Source of the DNA: Planctomycetales bacterium
GTDB lineage: Bacteria > Planctomycetota > UBA11346
Direction of reading: 5' to 3'
DNA: 12,681 nt
Assembly: GCA_025362255.1 (NCBI GenBank)
Contig: JANYGY010000168.1
Span: 1 to 12,681 of the forward strand
The notes under the pieces are model-generated. The model did not search any database and was not told where the DNA came from. It worked only from the letters and a program-made list of their open reading frames with translations. The position numbers and the translations under genes were made by a program. Below are positions 5,901 to 12,681 of this stretch, one piece after another; within the stretch, counting starts at the first letter, position 1, and each line of letters opens with the position of its first letter.

Positions 5901-8356
5901 ACTGAACCGCGCAACGGCAGGCAGCGCCGCAATTCGCTGACCAGGGCGGCAGGGTCCAGTGGTTTGGCGATGAAGCCGTCCATGCCCGCTTCGCGACAGA
6001 TGGCACGATCCTCGTCGCGGGTTGCGGCGGTCAGGGCGATCAGCGGCACCCGAGGCATCTCGGCCAGCTCTTCACGGGCGCGCCATTGGCGGGCGCAGGC
6101 CGGGCCATCCATGCCCGGCATTTGCATGTCGAGCAGCACCCCATCGAGCCGCTCGCCGGCCAGATGCCGATCGAGCCGGGCCAGGGCCTCATCGCCATTG
6201 TCGACCAGTTCGACGATGCAGCCGAGCACGCCGAGCAGGCGTTTGGCGACCAGGCGGTTTACCGGATCGTCTTCGACCACCAGCAGAGTCAGGCCCGCGA
6301 ATGCCTGGCCCGCGCGCGCGCTGGAGCTGCTTTCCCGGCGGATCACCACGGCATCAGCGGCGACCGGTCGCAACGGCAGATCGAGGGTGAACGTCGAGCC
6401 TACTCCGGCGCGGCTGATGAGCGTGATCGTGCCGCCGAGCAGCTCCGCCAGACGACGGCTGATCACCAACCCCAGGCCGGTCCCGCCGAAGCGTCTGCTG
6501 GTCGAGGAGTCCGCTTGGATGAACGCGGCGAACAATTGGCGTTGGGCGTCGACAGTGATGCCGATGCCGGTGTCGTTGACCGCGACCAGCAGGCGCTCGC
6601 CCTGCACCGTGACGGTCAGCGTCACGGTGCCCAGTTCGGTGAATTTCACCGCGTTTGATAGCAGATTGAGCAGGATCTGGCGCATCCGCTGGGGGTCGCC
6701 GGCGATCCGCGCCGGCAGCGTCGGGTCGAGCACCACCACCATCCCGAGATTTTTCGCGCGCGCCAATTCGGCGATCACCGCCTGCGTATCCGCGATCACC
6801 GCCCGCGGATCGAACGGGATCTGCTCGACCTCCATCTTGCCGGCCTCGATCTTCGAAAAATCGAGGATGTCGTTGATCACCGTCAGCAGATGCCGGCCGC
6901 AGCCAACGATGGTGTCGACGCATTCGCGCTGGTGATCATCGAGTTGGCTATCGGCCAGCACGTGGCCCAGACCGATGACGCCATTGAGCGGCGTGCGCAG
7001 CTCGTGCGACATCACCGAGAGGAATTCGCTCTTCGCCCGGTTGGCGGCCTCGGCTCCTTCCTTGGCGGCGATCAGGTCACCTTCGTAGCGTTTGCGGGCG
7101 GTGATGTCCTCGAACAGGAAAACTCGCCCGAGGTAGCCATCATCGGCGTCGCGGATCTGGGCGCTGAAGCGATGCGCGATGCGGCCATCGGCGAAACCGA
7201 CTTCGTCATCGACCACCGCGCGCTCGCTCGGTGACGCCAGGGCCGCCATGTCAGCCGTCCATCGTTCGGGATCGGCGGTCCGCGCGGCGCATTGGCGGAC
7301 CAGTTCCGTGACCGGCATTTTCTCGCGCAGGTCTTCCGGGCGCAGTGACAGTCCCCACAGCTCGATGAATCGCCGATTGGCGTACAGCACGGTGCCCGCC
7401 TGCTGATCGACCACCAGATAACTGATCGGCGAATCGGCGATCATGCCTTGAAGGAAGGCCTCGTTGCGCCGGGCTTCGATCTCAGCGACACGTTTTTCTG
7501 CCGCCTCGGCCGCGCGCCGCGCGCGGTCAAGCGAGGTCACGGTGGTCGCGATCATCCGATGCGACACCCAGATCAACGCCGCCGAGGCTAACGCCAGGGC
7601 CGCGATCAGCTCCAGATGCTGGCGCCGGGACTGGGTGTCGAGGGTGGTGTTGCGCCAGCAGGTGATGATCAGGTCGGTGTCGAGCAGATAGCGCACCGGC
7701 AACGCATCCGGCCGCCATTCATCGGAATTCGCCCATTCGCTGCGCCAGCCGCGCGAGGCGAGCACCTGCACGTCCTTGGCCCCGACTACCAGATGCACCC
7801 CGAAATCGGCGCTGAAGGAATCGGCGAAATTCTGATCCAGCTCGATCCCTACCGCGAGCACCCCCAGCACGGTTTCAACCGACTTCAATTGACGCAGGGC
7901 GAGGACCAGCACGCGGCCATCGCGGCGCGCCAAGCAGGTATCGGGGGCGTGTCCGGCGATGACCTCGCGCACCAGCGGCAGCAGATCATCGCTGCGCCCG
8001 AAGAGATCCGGCCGGTCGCCGCGGACCATCACTTTGCCCTGCGGATCATAAACCGCGAGATAGGTGATCCCCAACTCGTTGTGCAACGGGGTCAGGGCAT
8101 CGGTGATGTGATCGAGCTGGGCTACCGCGACATCATCGATGAACCGCCAGTTGCGGGCGAGCAGATCGGCGGCGTTGGAAGTCTGCTGCTGGCGGCTCTG
8201 CACCGCCTCGGCGATCGCCGCGCGCACCCGGGTGTCGCGTTCGCGCTCGGCGGTCACGGACAGTCGGCGATCGAGGACCGACATACCGGCGATGCCCGCG
8301 ACCGCCAGGCAGGCGGCAAGCAGCGTCGGCGCGAGCAGTTTGAGGCGCAGGGCCAT
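5897..8356 (-). CDS. Membrane hybrid sensor histidine kinase (CACHE-like, PAS, HisKA, HATPase, REC)
   Basis: This is an 819-residue inner-membrane sensor kinase. A first membrane helix (about 6-28) and a second (about 248-266) bracket an extracytoplasmic sensor of some 220 residues that reads like a CACHE fold ('ITYLAVYDPQGKVMVRG', 'LGVLAVGIELD'). A charged helix leads to a PAS domain (about 298-422, ending 'FLFEDITARKR'). HisKA follows with 'SHELRTPLNG' (phosphorylated His451). The ATPase core shows the N box 'NLLSNAVKF' (564-572), the G1 box 'NDTGIGI' (594-600) and the G2 box 'GGTGLGL' (624-630). A receiver domain (about 689-810) has the acidic pair in 'VVEDD', phospho-acceptor Asp743 ('LLDMQMPGMDG') and Lys798. 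There is no HPt domain, so phosphate probably goes to an HPt protein encoded elsewhere. The ATG directly abuts the stop codon of the binding-protein gene (TAG-ATG), and its stop overlaps the next gene. The PhnD-like protein is a plausible ligand-binding partner of the sensor domain. Confidence 0.93.
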   Translation of the reverse strand: MALRLKLLAPTLLAACLAVAGIAGMSVLDRRLSVTAERERDTRVRAAIAEAVQSRQQQTSNAADLLARNWRFIDDVAVAQLDHITDALTPLHNELGITYLAVYDPQGKVMVRGDRPDLFGRSDDLLPLVREVIAGHAPDTCLARRDGRVLVLALRQLKSVETVLGVLAVGIELDQNFADSFSADFGVHLVVGAKDVQVLASRGWRSEWANSDEWRPDALPVRYLLDTDLIITCWRNTTLDTQSRRQHLELIAALALASAALIWVSHRMIATTVTSLDRARRAAEAAEKRVAEIEARRNEAFLQGMIADSPISYLVVDQQAGTVLYANRRFIELWGLSLRPEDLREKMPVTELVRQCAARTADPERWTADMAALASPSERAVVDDEVGFADGRIAHRFSAQIRDADDGYLGRVFLFEDITARKRYEGDLIAAKEGAEAANRAKSEFLSVMSHELRTPLNGVIGLGHVLADSQLDDHQRECVDTIVGCGRHLLTVINDILDFSKIEAGKMEVEQIPFDPRAVIADTQAVIAELARAKNLGMVVVLDPTLPARIAGDPQRMRQILLNLLSNAVKFTELGTVTLTVTVQGERLLVAVNDTGIGITVDAQRQLFAAFIQADSSTSRRFGGTGLGLVISRRLAELLGGTITLISRAGVGSTFTLDLPLRPVAADAVVIRRESSSSARAGQAFAGLTLLVVEDDPVNRLVAKRLLGVLGCIVELVDNGDEALARLDRHLAGERLDGVLLDMQMPGMDGPACARQWRAREELAEMPRVPLIALTAATRDEDRAICREAGMDGFIAKPLDPAALVSELRRCLPLRGSV

Positions 8357-9334
8357 CTACGGTTTCTTCTCAAGCGGCGGAACTGCTGGCGGAACTGCTG
8401 GCGGAACTGCTGGGGGCAAAACCAAAGGCTGAAGTGCCTCGGTGTCGATCAGGGTGCGGACCACATCGTAAAACGAGTCCGGTCGAACGACATAGCCCTG
8501 CATCGGAGCCTTAACGAACAGCGCCGCCTCGGCCGTCGGCAGCACCGCCCGGATTCGCTCGCGCAATTCAGCCGGAACGCTGGGATGTGCGACGAGGCAG
8601 ATGTTGGGGATCGGCGGGGATCGCATCAAGACCTTGAACACCTCGCCATGCTTGGCGATCGCTTCATTGAGATTGAAATCCCAGGTCGCCCCGGCGTCGA
8701 CGCTGCCCGCGACCACCGCATCGGTGACCCGCGGATGACTGCCGAGAAACAACGCGGTCGCGTCGGTGCGCGCATTGACCCCCGCCGCGAGCAGCAGCGC
8801 ATTGGGATAGCGCCAGCCGCTAGAGGACTCGGTGTTGACGAAGCCGAGGCGCTTGCCGCGCAAATCGGCGGGTGCGGCCAGATCCACACGCGACTTCAAG
8901 GCGATGATGTAGCCTTGATAGGAATCGATCGCCGCGGTCTTCCCTTCGTTCCATTTCAATTCGGTGAGCAGCAATTCGAGCTCGGGATTCTTGCGCTTGG
9001 CCTGGACGTACGGCACCGGCGACAACACCGCGAGCTGAACATTCCCGCGCGCGATCAGATCGATCATGTCTTCGTAGCTGCGCCCACCGACGACCACCAC
9101 CCGATAGCCGATTCGCTGGCCTAACCATTCGAGCACCGGGCGATATTGCTCACGGATCTCGTCGACCGACTGCGACTTCTGCCAAGGCGGGATTCCCAGG
9201 CGAAGCACCGGACGTTTATCCTCCAGCCCCGGTTCGGCGGCCGTCAGGTGAACGATCGAAACAAACAGCCCGAGCGCCAACCACGCCATCCGCCGACCAC
9301 TGATAAGCGAACGTGTCATCCGTGAGTATACCAT
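8357..9334 (-). CDS. PhnD-like periplasmic substrate-binding protein
   Basis: This 325-residue exported solute-binding protein belongs to the phosphate/phosphite/phosphonate-binding family. A signal peptide spans about residues 1-34 (basic head, 'MAWLALGLFVSIVHLTAAEP'). The mature domain opens with the strand 'PVLRLGIPPW' and 'YRPVLEWLGQRIGY', and shows 'VQLAVLSPVPYV' (99-110). The anion-binding loop resembles the family STSG ('TESSSGWRYP', 168-177). 'HPRVTDAVVAGSVDAGATWD' (200-219) is the usual hinge and second-lobe motif. The C-terminal tail is a proline repeat (AVPP three times) ending in Lys-Lys-Pro. The ATG at 9334 is preferred over TTG at 9337 because GAGGGT lies 6 bases upstream; a later ATG at 9319 is possible. 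No permease or ATPase gene is adjacent; the next gene is a sensor kinase, so a sensing rather than uptake role is inferred. The ligand is not known. Confidence 0.9.
   Translation of the reverse strand: MVYSRMTRSLISGRRMAWLALGLFVSIVHLTAAEPGLEDKRPVLRLGIPPWQKSQSVDEIREQYRPVLEWLGQRIGYRVVVVGGRSYEDMIDLIARGNVQLAVLSPVPYVQAKRKNPELELLLTELKWNEGKTAAIDSYQGYIIALKSRVDLAAPADLRGKRLGFVNTESSSGWRYPNALLLAAGVNARTDATALFLGSHPRVTDAVVAGSVDAGATWDFNLNEAIAKHGEVFKVLMRSPPIPNICLVAHPSVPAELRERIRAVLPTAEAALFVKAPMQGYVVRPDSFYDVVRTLIDTEALQPLVLPPAVPPAVPPAVPPLEKKP
8376..8411. repeat. 12-bp tandem repeat, three identical copies, at the 3' end of the binding-protein gene
   Basis: GGCGGAACTGCT occurs three times in a row without a mismatch. 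On the coding strand it gives AVPP repeats in the proline-rich C-terminal tail. Perfect identity of the copies, including third codon positions, suggests recent duplication by slippage. The unit keeps frame, so copy number may vary between strains. Confidence 0.9.
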
Positions 9335-9340
9335 CAAATC

Positions 9341-9346
9341 ACCCTC
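9341..9346 (-). promoter_or_regulatory. Shine-Dalgarno site of the binding-protein gene
   Basis: The minus strand reads GAGGGT, 6 bases before the ATG at 9334. It decides this start over the TTG just upstream. It is the most canonical ribosome-binding site in the window, consistent with the first gene of the coupled trio being independently initiated. Confidence 0.6.
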
Positions 9347-9385
9347 GTTAGCAACTCGCGCAGGCCTCGCAGATCGCCGCTCCGC

Positions 9386-10858
9386 TCATCGCACGTCTGC
9401 TGAAGGCGCCAGTGGAATCGCCGCCAGGGGAATTGCTGAAAGCAGGCGCGCCCACTGCGCCGGGTCGTGTTTGGTGGCGGTAGGGATTTCGATCACGGTC
9501 ACCGCGCCCGGGCCGTGCGGTTTCCAGGCGGTGGCGAATCGCGCATCGGCGTGGCCGGTGAATGCGGTGATCACCGGCACGCCCAAGCCGGCAGCCAGAT
9601 GATGGCCGACGCTGTCGTAGCTGAGGGCCAAACCGCACGCGAGGCACGCCGCCGCCCACCCACCGATCGAGCCGTGAAAGCGGATCACCTCTGCCTGGGC
9701 CAGCGAACCCGGCGCGCACGCTGCGATCGCCAGACCCAGTCCCTGGCCCGAGTCATCGAGGTCGATCGTCGGCCAGCCAAGCTCGGCGAGCAGCGCGTCG
9801 CTGTTAGCGAGTTCGGCGGCGCCAAAGCCGCGATCGAGCAGCACTCGCCAGCCTTGCGCCCGCAGCCGATTGAGCAGCGCGACTTCGGCCGCACGCGGCA
9901 GGGCCTTCGCCGGATTGCCGCCGTGATCGAGTTTCACCGCGCACAGCGGCGCCGGACCGAATGCAGAGCGCAACCGTTGATGCATCGCCATGGTCGGCTG
10001 ATCGAGCCAGGTGCGCGGCTCGATCGGCGGTTGGGCGGGCTGATGAAAACGCGCCGCGAGAAATCCATCGAGGGCCCGGGCCAGACTCTGCGCGGCGTGA
10101 TCGGGCAGCAGATTTTCCCACAGCAGATAGCGCGTCGGATCAGTGATCACCGGCAGGATGCCAAGTTGATCGAGGCGCGAATCAGGGGCGATCACCAGGT
10201 CAGGGGCCTCGGCCTCGACCGCGTCGACCAGCGCCAGCCAGCTCGCTAGACGCTCGCCCAACGGCCCCCGCCGACCATAGGCCAACGGCCGCACCCGGAC
10301 CCCGGCATAGCCACCGATCAGGGCCTGCAATTTGCCATCACCGAGGACCACCAGCTCGGCCGTGGGGTAGGCCACGCGCAGGCGTTGCAGCACCACCGTG
10401 GTCAACAACAGGTCGGCGCCGATGGTCACCCGCGACAGCACCACGACTTTGTGGGCACTGGCCGGAGGCCTGTTCAAAAAAGTGGGCGGCTGATATCGCG
10501 CCGCCTGATACCGTGCGTGCAACGCCGCCTCGTCGGTGATGCCGAACGTCGCGAGGCGGTCGCGGATCCGCGCATCGCGGATCCCCACGCGCCAGCAGAT
10601 GCGGGCGAACCAACGCGCATAGCCAGCGCGCCCGGCCGGGGTGAAGCCATCATTCAAGGGTTCGACTAAACCGCCGAACAGCGCCATCAGGCCAGCCGCG
10701 CGCACCGCTTCATCGGCGCTGTCGGCAGCATCGCCCAACGCCTCGGCATGGGCGAAGGTCGGATGCGCAGGGTCAGCCAACGCGCTCTCGACCGCCACCG
10801 CATCGCGCCCCGCGAGCCACGCCAGACAGGCATGTGCATGATCAAGAGAAGTCAGCAT
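9386..10858 (-). CDS. GT9-like glycosyltransferase (heptosyltransferase family) with N-terminal helical extension
   Basis: This 490-residue cytosolic or membrane-associated protein would be expected to transfer a sugar in cell-envelope glycan or LPS-type assembly. Residues 1 to about 130 form an Ala-rich helical region with no motif I recognise. From about 137 a GT9 (GT-B fold) pattern begins: 'KVVVLSRVTIGADLLLTT' (137-154), matching the family R..aiGD.ll.tp start, with Asp149 in the position of the catalytic base. The C-terminal half has the nucleotide-sugar site 'FHGSIGGWAAACLACGL' followed by 'LSYDSVGHHLAAGLGVPV' (412-429), the family 'nDSG.mHlAaalg.P' motif. The frame opens at GTG 10927, adding 23 residues rich in Arg and Trp. 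The ATG at 10858 is preferred on composition, but neither start has a good Shine-Dalgarno. It lies 51 bases upstream of the binding-protein gene on the same strand and may share its transcript. Acceptor and donor are unknown. Confidence 0.8.
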   Translation of the reverse strand: MLTSLDHAHACLAWLAGRDAVAVESALADPAHPTFAHAEALGDAADSADEAVRAAGLMALFGGLVEPLNDGFTPAGRAGYARWFARICWRVGIRDARIRDRLATFGITDEAALHARYQAARYQPPTFLNRPPASAHKVVVLSRVTIGADLLLTTVVLQRLRVAYPTAELVVLGDGKLQALIGGYAGVRVRPLAYGRRGPLGERLASWLALVDAVEAEAPDLVIAPDSRLDQLGILPVITDPTRYLLWENLLPDHAAQSLARALDGFLAARFHQPAQPPIEPRTWLDQPTMAMHQRLRSAFGPAPLCAVKLDHGGNPAKALPRAAEVALLNRLRAQGWRVLLDRGFGAAELANSDALLAELGWPTIDLDDSGQGLGLAIAACAPGSLAQAEVIRFHGSIGGWAAACLACGLALSYDSVGHHLAAGLGVPVITAFTGHADARFATAWKPHGPGAVTVIEIPTATKHDPAQWARLLSAIPLAAIPLAPSADVR

Positions 10859-10927
10859 TTCACCGGCAGAATGTCGACGATTGGTTGACGGCCAACGGAG
10901 GAACTGGGCCAGCCAACGGTCGACCAC

Positions 10928-10984
10928 GGTGGGACCCCAGCACTCTCACGATCCTTTCATAAATCCTCGGCTAGGTTGAAGCGC
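10928..10984 (+). promoter_or_regulatory. Possible promoter region of the response regulator/kinase operon
   Basis: The short divergent gap before the response regulator contains the only AT-rich patch nearby, with a -10-like CATAAAT at 10958-10964. I find no good -35 partner at the proper spacing. An AGG at 10973-10975, 9 bases before the ATG at 10985, may be the ribosome-binding site. The promoter call is weak. Confidence 0.25.
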
Positions 10985-11665
10985 ATGCGAGTTCTGGTGG
11001 TCGAGGATTACACGCCCTTGCGGGTGGCGCTGGTGACCGGCTTACAAGACGACGGCTGGGCGGTCGATGCGGCGGCCGATGGGGACGAAGGCTTTCGCTT
11101 GGCGACGGTGGGTTCCGATACGAGCTACAGCGCCCTGATTCTCGACCTCATGTTGCCCGGACGCAGCGGTTTGCAGATCGTCCATGAGCTCAGGGCTGCT
11201 GGCTCGACCGTGCCGATCCTCCTGCTGACCGCCCGCGATGGGATTGAGGACCGGGTCGCGGGCCTCGATGCGGGCGCAGACGACTACCTGGTCAAACCAT
11301 TCGCCTTCGCCGAGTTGCTGGCGCGTTTGCGGGTGATCACGCGTCGCGGTGCCGGGCGTACGGCTGAGCTGGTGATCGGCGATCTGAGGCTCGATCGCCG
11401 GCTGCGCACCGTGTCGCGCGGGGGCGAACGCATCGAACTCTCGCCGCGTGAATTCGCGATTCTCGAATTGCTCGCGATGCAGGCCGGCGAAGTCGTCACC
11501 CGCACCGCGATCTGGGAGCGCACCTACGACGCGGCATCGTCAGCGACCAGCAATGTGGTCGACGTCTACATCGGTTATCTGCGCAAGAAGATCGAGCGCG
11601 ACGGCCAGCCGCGATTGCTGCACACGCACCGCGGCGTCGGCTATCTGCTGGGACTCGAGTCATGA
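10985..11665 (+). CDS. OmpR/PhoB-family response regulator
   Basis: This 226-residue two-component transcription factor has a receiver domain (1 to about 118) that opens 'MRVLVVEDYTPLR' with the acidic pocket Glu7-Asp8. It carries phospho-acceptor Asp54 ('LILDLMLPGRSG'), Thr82 ('LLLTARD') and Lys104 ('DDYLVKPFAFAELLARL'). The DNA-binding winged helix (about 128-224) shows 'LSPREFAILELLAMQAGEVVTR', then 'SNVVDVYIGYLRKKIE' and the C-terminal hairpin 'THRGVGYLLG'. Phosphorylation by the partner kinase should promote dimerisation and binding to promoter repeats; targets are not visible here. A TTG at 10976 would add three residues, but the ATG at 10985 places the receiver strand in the normal position. 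Its stop overlaps the start of the kinase gene (ATGA), a standard cognate-pair layout. Confidence 0.95.
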   Translation: MRVLVVEDYTPLRVALVTGLQDDGWAVDAAADGDEGFRLATVGSDTSYSALILDLMLPGRSGLQIVHELRAAGSTVPILLLTARDGIEDRVAGLDAGADDYLVKPFAFAELLARLRVITRRGAGRTAELVIGDLRLDRRLRTVSRGGERIELSPREFAILELLAMQAGEVVTRTAIWERTYDAASSATSNVVDVYIGYLRKKIERDGQPRLLHTHRGVGYLLGLES

Positions 11666-12681
11666 AGAGCATGCACCGACGCATCTGGCGCGCGGCGGGA
11701 TCGGTCATCGTGATCGCGTTGATGCTGGCGGGCGGGACGGCGTATTTCCTGATTCAAGATGCGTTGACCGACGATCTCGATCGCTCCCTGCTCGACCAAG
11801 CCAAGGCCCTCGCCGGCCAGGTCGAACGTCAGGAATTGCGCGGAGCATCACCTGCGGACCAGGGTCGGGGCTTTCTCATTCGGACCCCGCAAGGCCTGGT
11901 GCTGGCACGTGGTGGAGAACCCGACCTGGTCCAGTTCAGCCAACCTCCGGGTGATGTTCCGATGCGGATGATGACCACGAACAACGACGACGAGGTGCGC
12001 GCGGTCCGCGTGATGCTCCTGGCTGCCAAGGCGAGTGCGCAAGCGGCTCCTGACCTGGTTGAGATCACCGTCAGTCAGGACCTCGATCACCTGCATCAGA
12101 CGCTTGCCGGCATCGGCGTTGCGCTGCTGGTGGCGTGCGTGGGAGTCAGTGCGGTGGTCGCCCTCATTCTCGGGCGGGTGATCCAGAGCGCGATGCAGCC
12201 TTTGACCACCCTGAGCGCCCTGATTTCACAGATCCAGCCGGGCGACCAGACGATCCCGATCTCTCCCGCAGCCGTGCCACGCGAGCTCAGTCCGATCGTC
12301 GAACAACTCTCCGCCCTGCTTACTCGGTTGGGGGCCGCGCTCACCCACGAGCGGATTTTTTCCACGGCCGCAGCCCATGAACTGCGCACCCCACTCGCCG
12401 GTCTGCGCACCACCCTGGACGTCGCCTTGGCCCGACCGCGTGATGCGGAGTCGCTGCGCGCCACCGCTACCGGCTGCCACACGATCGTCCTGCACCTGCA
12501 GCGGATTGTTGCTGGTCTGCTGACCCTGGCCCGCGCCGACGCTCAGCGCCTCGCGCCGGCGATCCAGACGGTCGAACTGGTGGCGGTGATCGCCGACGTC
12601 TGGTCAAGAATCGCTCGCCAGGATGCTGCTAAAAAGCCCCCTGTTTCATGGTCCTTGCCGGTGCAGGCCGTGGTGGCCGGC
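11662..12681 (+). CDS. Sensor histidine kinase, N-terminal part (runs off right edge)
   Basis: This is the first 340 codons of a classical membrane sensor kinase, cognate to the response regulator just upstream by position and ATGA overlap. A first membrane helix lies at about residues 12-31, then a periplasmic loop of about 115 residues with no motif I recognise ('FLIRTPQGLVLARGGEPDL'). The second membrane helix is at about 149-170. A HAMP-like linker (about 171-225, 'AMQPLTTLSALISQI') joins to HisKA containing 'FSTAAAHELRTPLAGLRTTL', with phosphorylated His239. The ATPase domain is not reached before the window ends. The architecture resembles QseC/PmrB/TctE-type kinases, but the signal cannot be told from this part. 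A second ATG three codons in (11671) is an alternative start. Confidence 0.93.
   Translation, partial: MKSMHRRIWRAAGSVIVIALMLAGGTAYFLIQDALTDDLDRSLLDQAKALAGQVERQELRGASPADQGRGFLIRTPQGLVLARGGEPDLVQFSQPPGDVPMRMMTTNNDDEVRAVRVMLLAAKASAQAAPDLVEITVSQDLDHLHQTLAGIGVALLVACVGVSAVVALILGRVIQSAMQPLTTLSALISQIQPGDQTIPISPAAVPRELSPIVEQLSALLTRLGAALTHERIFSTAAAHELRTPLAGLRTTLDVALARPRDAESLRATATGCHTIVLHLQRIVAGLLTLARADAQRLAPAIQTVELVAVIADVWSRIARQDAAKKPPVSWSLPVQAVVAG

Noticed and set aside
5622..6935. Plus-strand open frame of 437 codons
   Set aside because: It lies antisense to the kinase ATPase and receiver domains; Ser/Arg-rich low-complexity product typical of a shadow frame.
8376..8411. Tandem repeats considered as a CRISPR or regulatory iteron array
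   Set aside because: Units are contiguous 12-mers without spacers, in frame within a coding sequence and encoding AVPP, so this is a coding microsatellite.
7616..9124. Plus-strand open frame of 502 codons
   Set aside because: It spans, antisense, the clear kinase sensor region and most of the binding-protein gene; no motif, and both real genes have conserved domains.

Overview
The window is a GC-rich (about 65% by eye), densely coded bacterial chromosome segment with ordinary housekeeping genes on the left and a signal-transduction region on the right. The cell is Gram-negative-like: there is a predicted periplasmic binding protein, a secreted protein with a signal peptide, a VKOR/DsbA disulfide-forming protein and a GT9 (heptosyltransferase-type) glycosyltransferase. 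The ABC-2 permease subtype and a long palindromic repeat of the 'AGFQPA' kind would fit the Planctomycetes/Verrucomicrobia neighbourhood, but the sequence alone does not fix the phylum.

Left part (1-4763). The start of an ABC-2-type permease gene runs off the left edge on the minus strand and is divergent from radA (+). radA converges on a two-gene minus-strand unit, sixA followed by a VKOR-DsbA fusion, whose genes overlap by ATGA. A large near-perfect palindrome (1778-1844) fills the gap between the convergent stop codons. argG (+), divergent from sixA, carries an unusual Lys/Ala/Ser-rich N-terminal extension. It ends at a compact GC-rich hairpin directly against the next convergent gene.

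Central part (4764-10858, all minus strand; read right to left). The order is a GT9-like glycosyltransferase, a PhnD-type periplasmic binding protein, a large membrane hybrid histidine kinase (CACHE-like sensor, PAS, HisKA, HATPase, REC), and a secreted protein whose C-terminal domain shows the HG...C-x-x-G signature of clan CD (caspase/gingipain/CHAT-like) cysteine peptidases. The last three are tightly coupled: the stop of the binding protein abuts the kinase ATG, and the kinase stop overlaps the GTG of the last gene. No ABC permease or ATPase accompanies the binding protein, so it probably feeds the kinase rather than a transporter. This is the most interesting unit in the window: a candidate three-component periplasmic sensing system with a possible protease partner.

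Right part (10928-12681). A divergent OmpR-type response regulator gene overlaps by ATGA a HAMP/HisKA sensor kinase gene that runs off the right edge. It is a conventional two-component pair, separate from the hybrid kinase operon.

The tight spacing and the frequent 4-base overlaps imply extensive translational coupling. Shine-Dalgarno sites are weak or absent at most starts; the clearest is in front of the binding-protein gene. No tRNA, rRNA, insertion sequence or CRISPR array was seen, and no intergenic gap exceeds about 160 bases.
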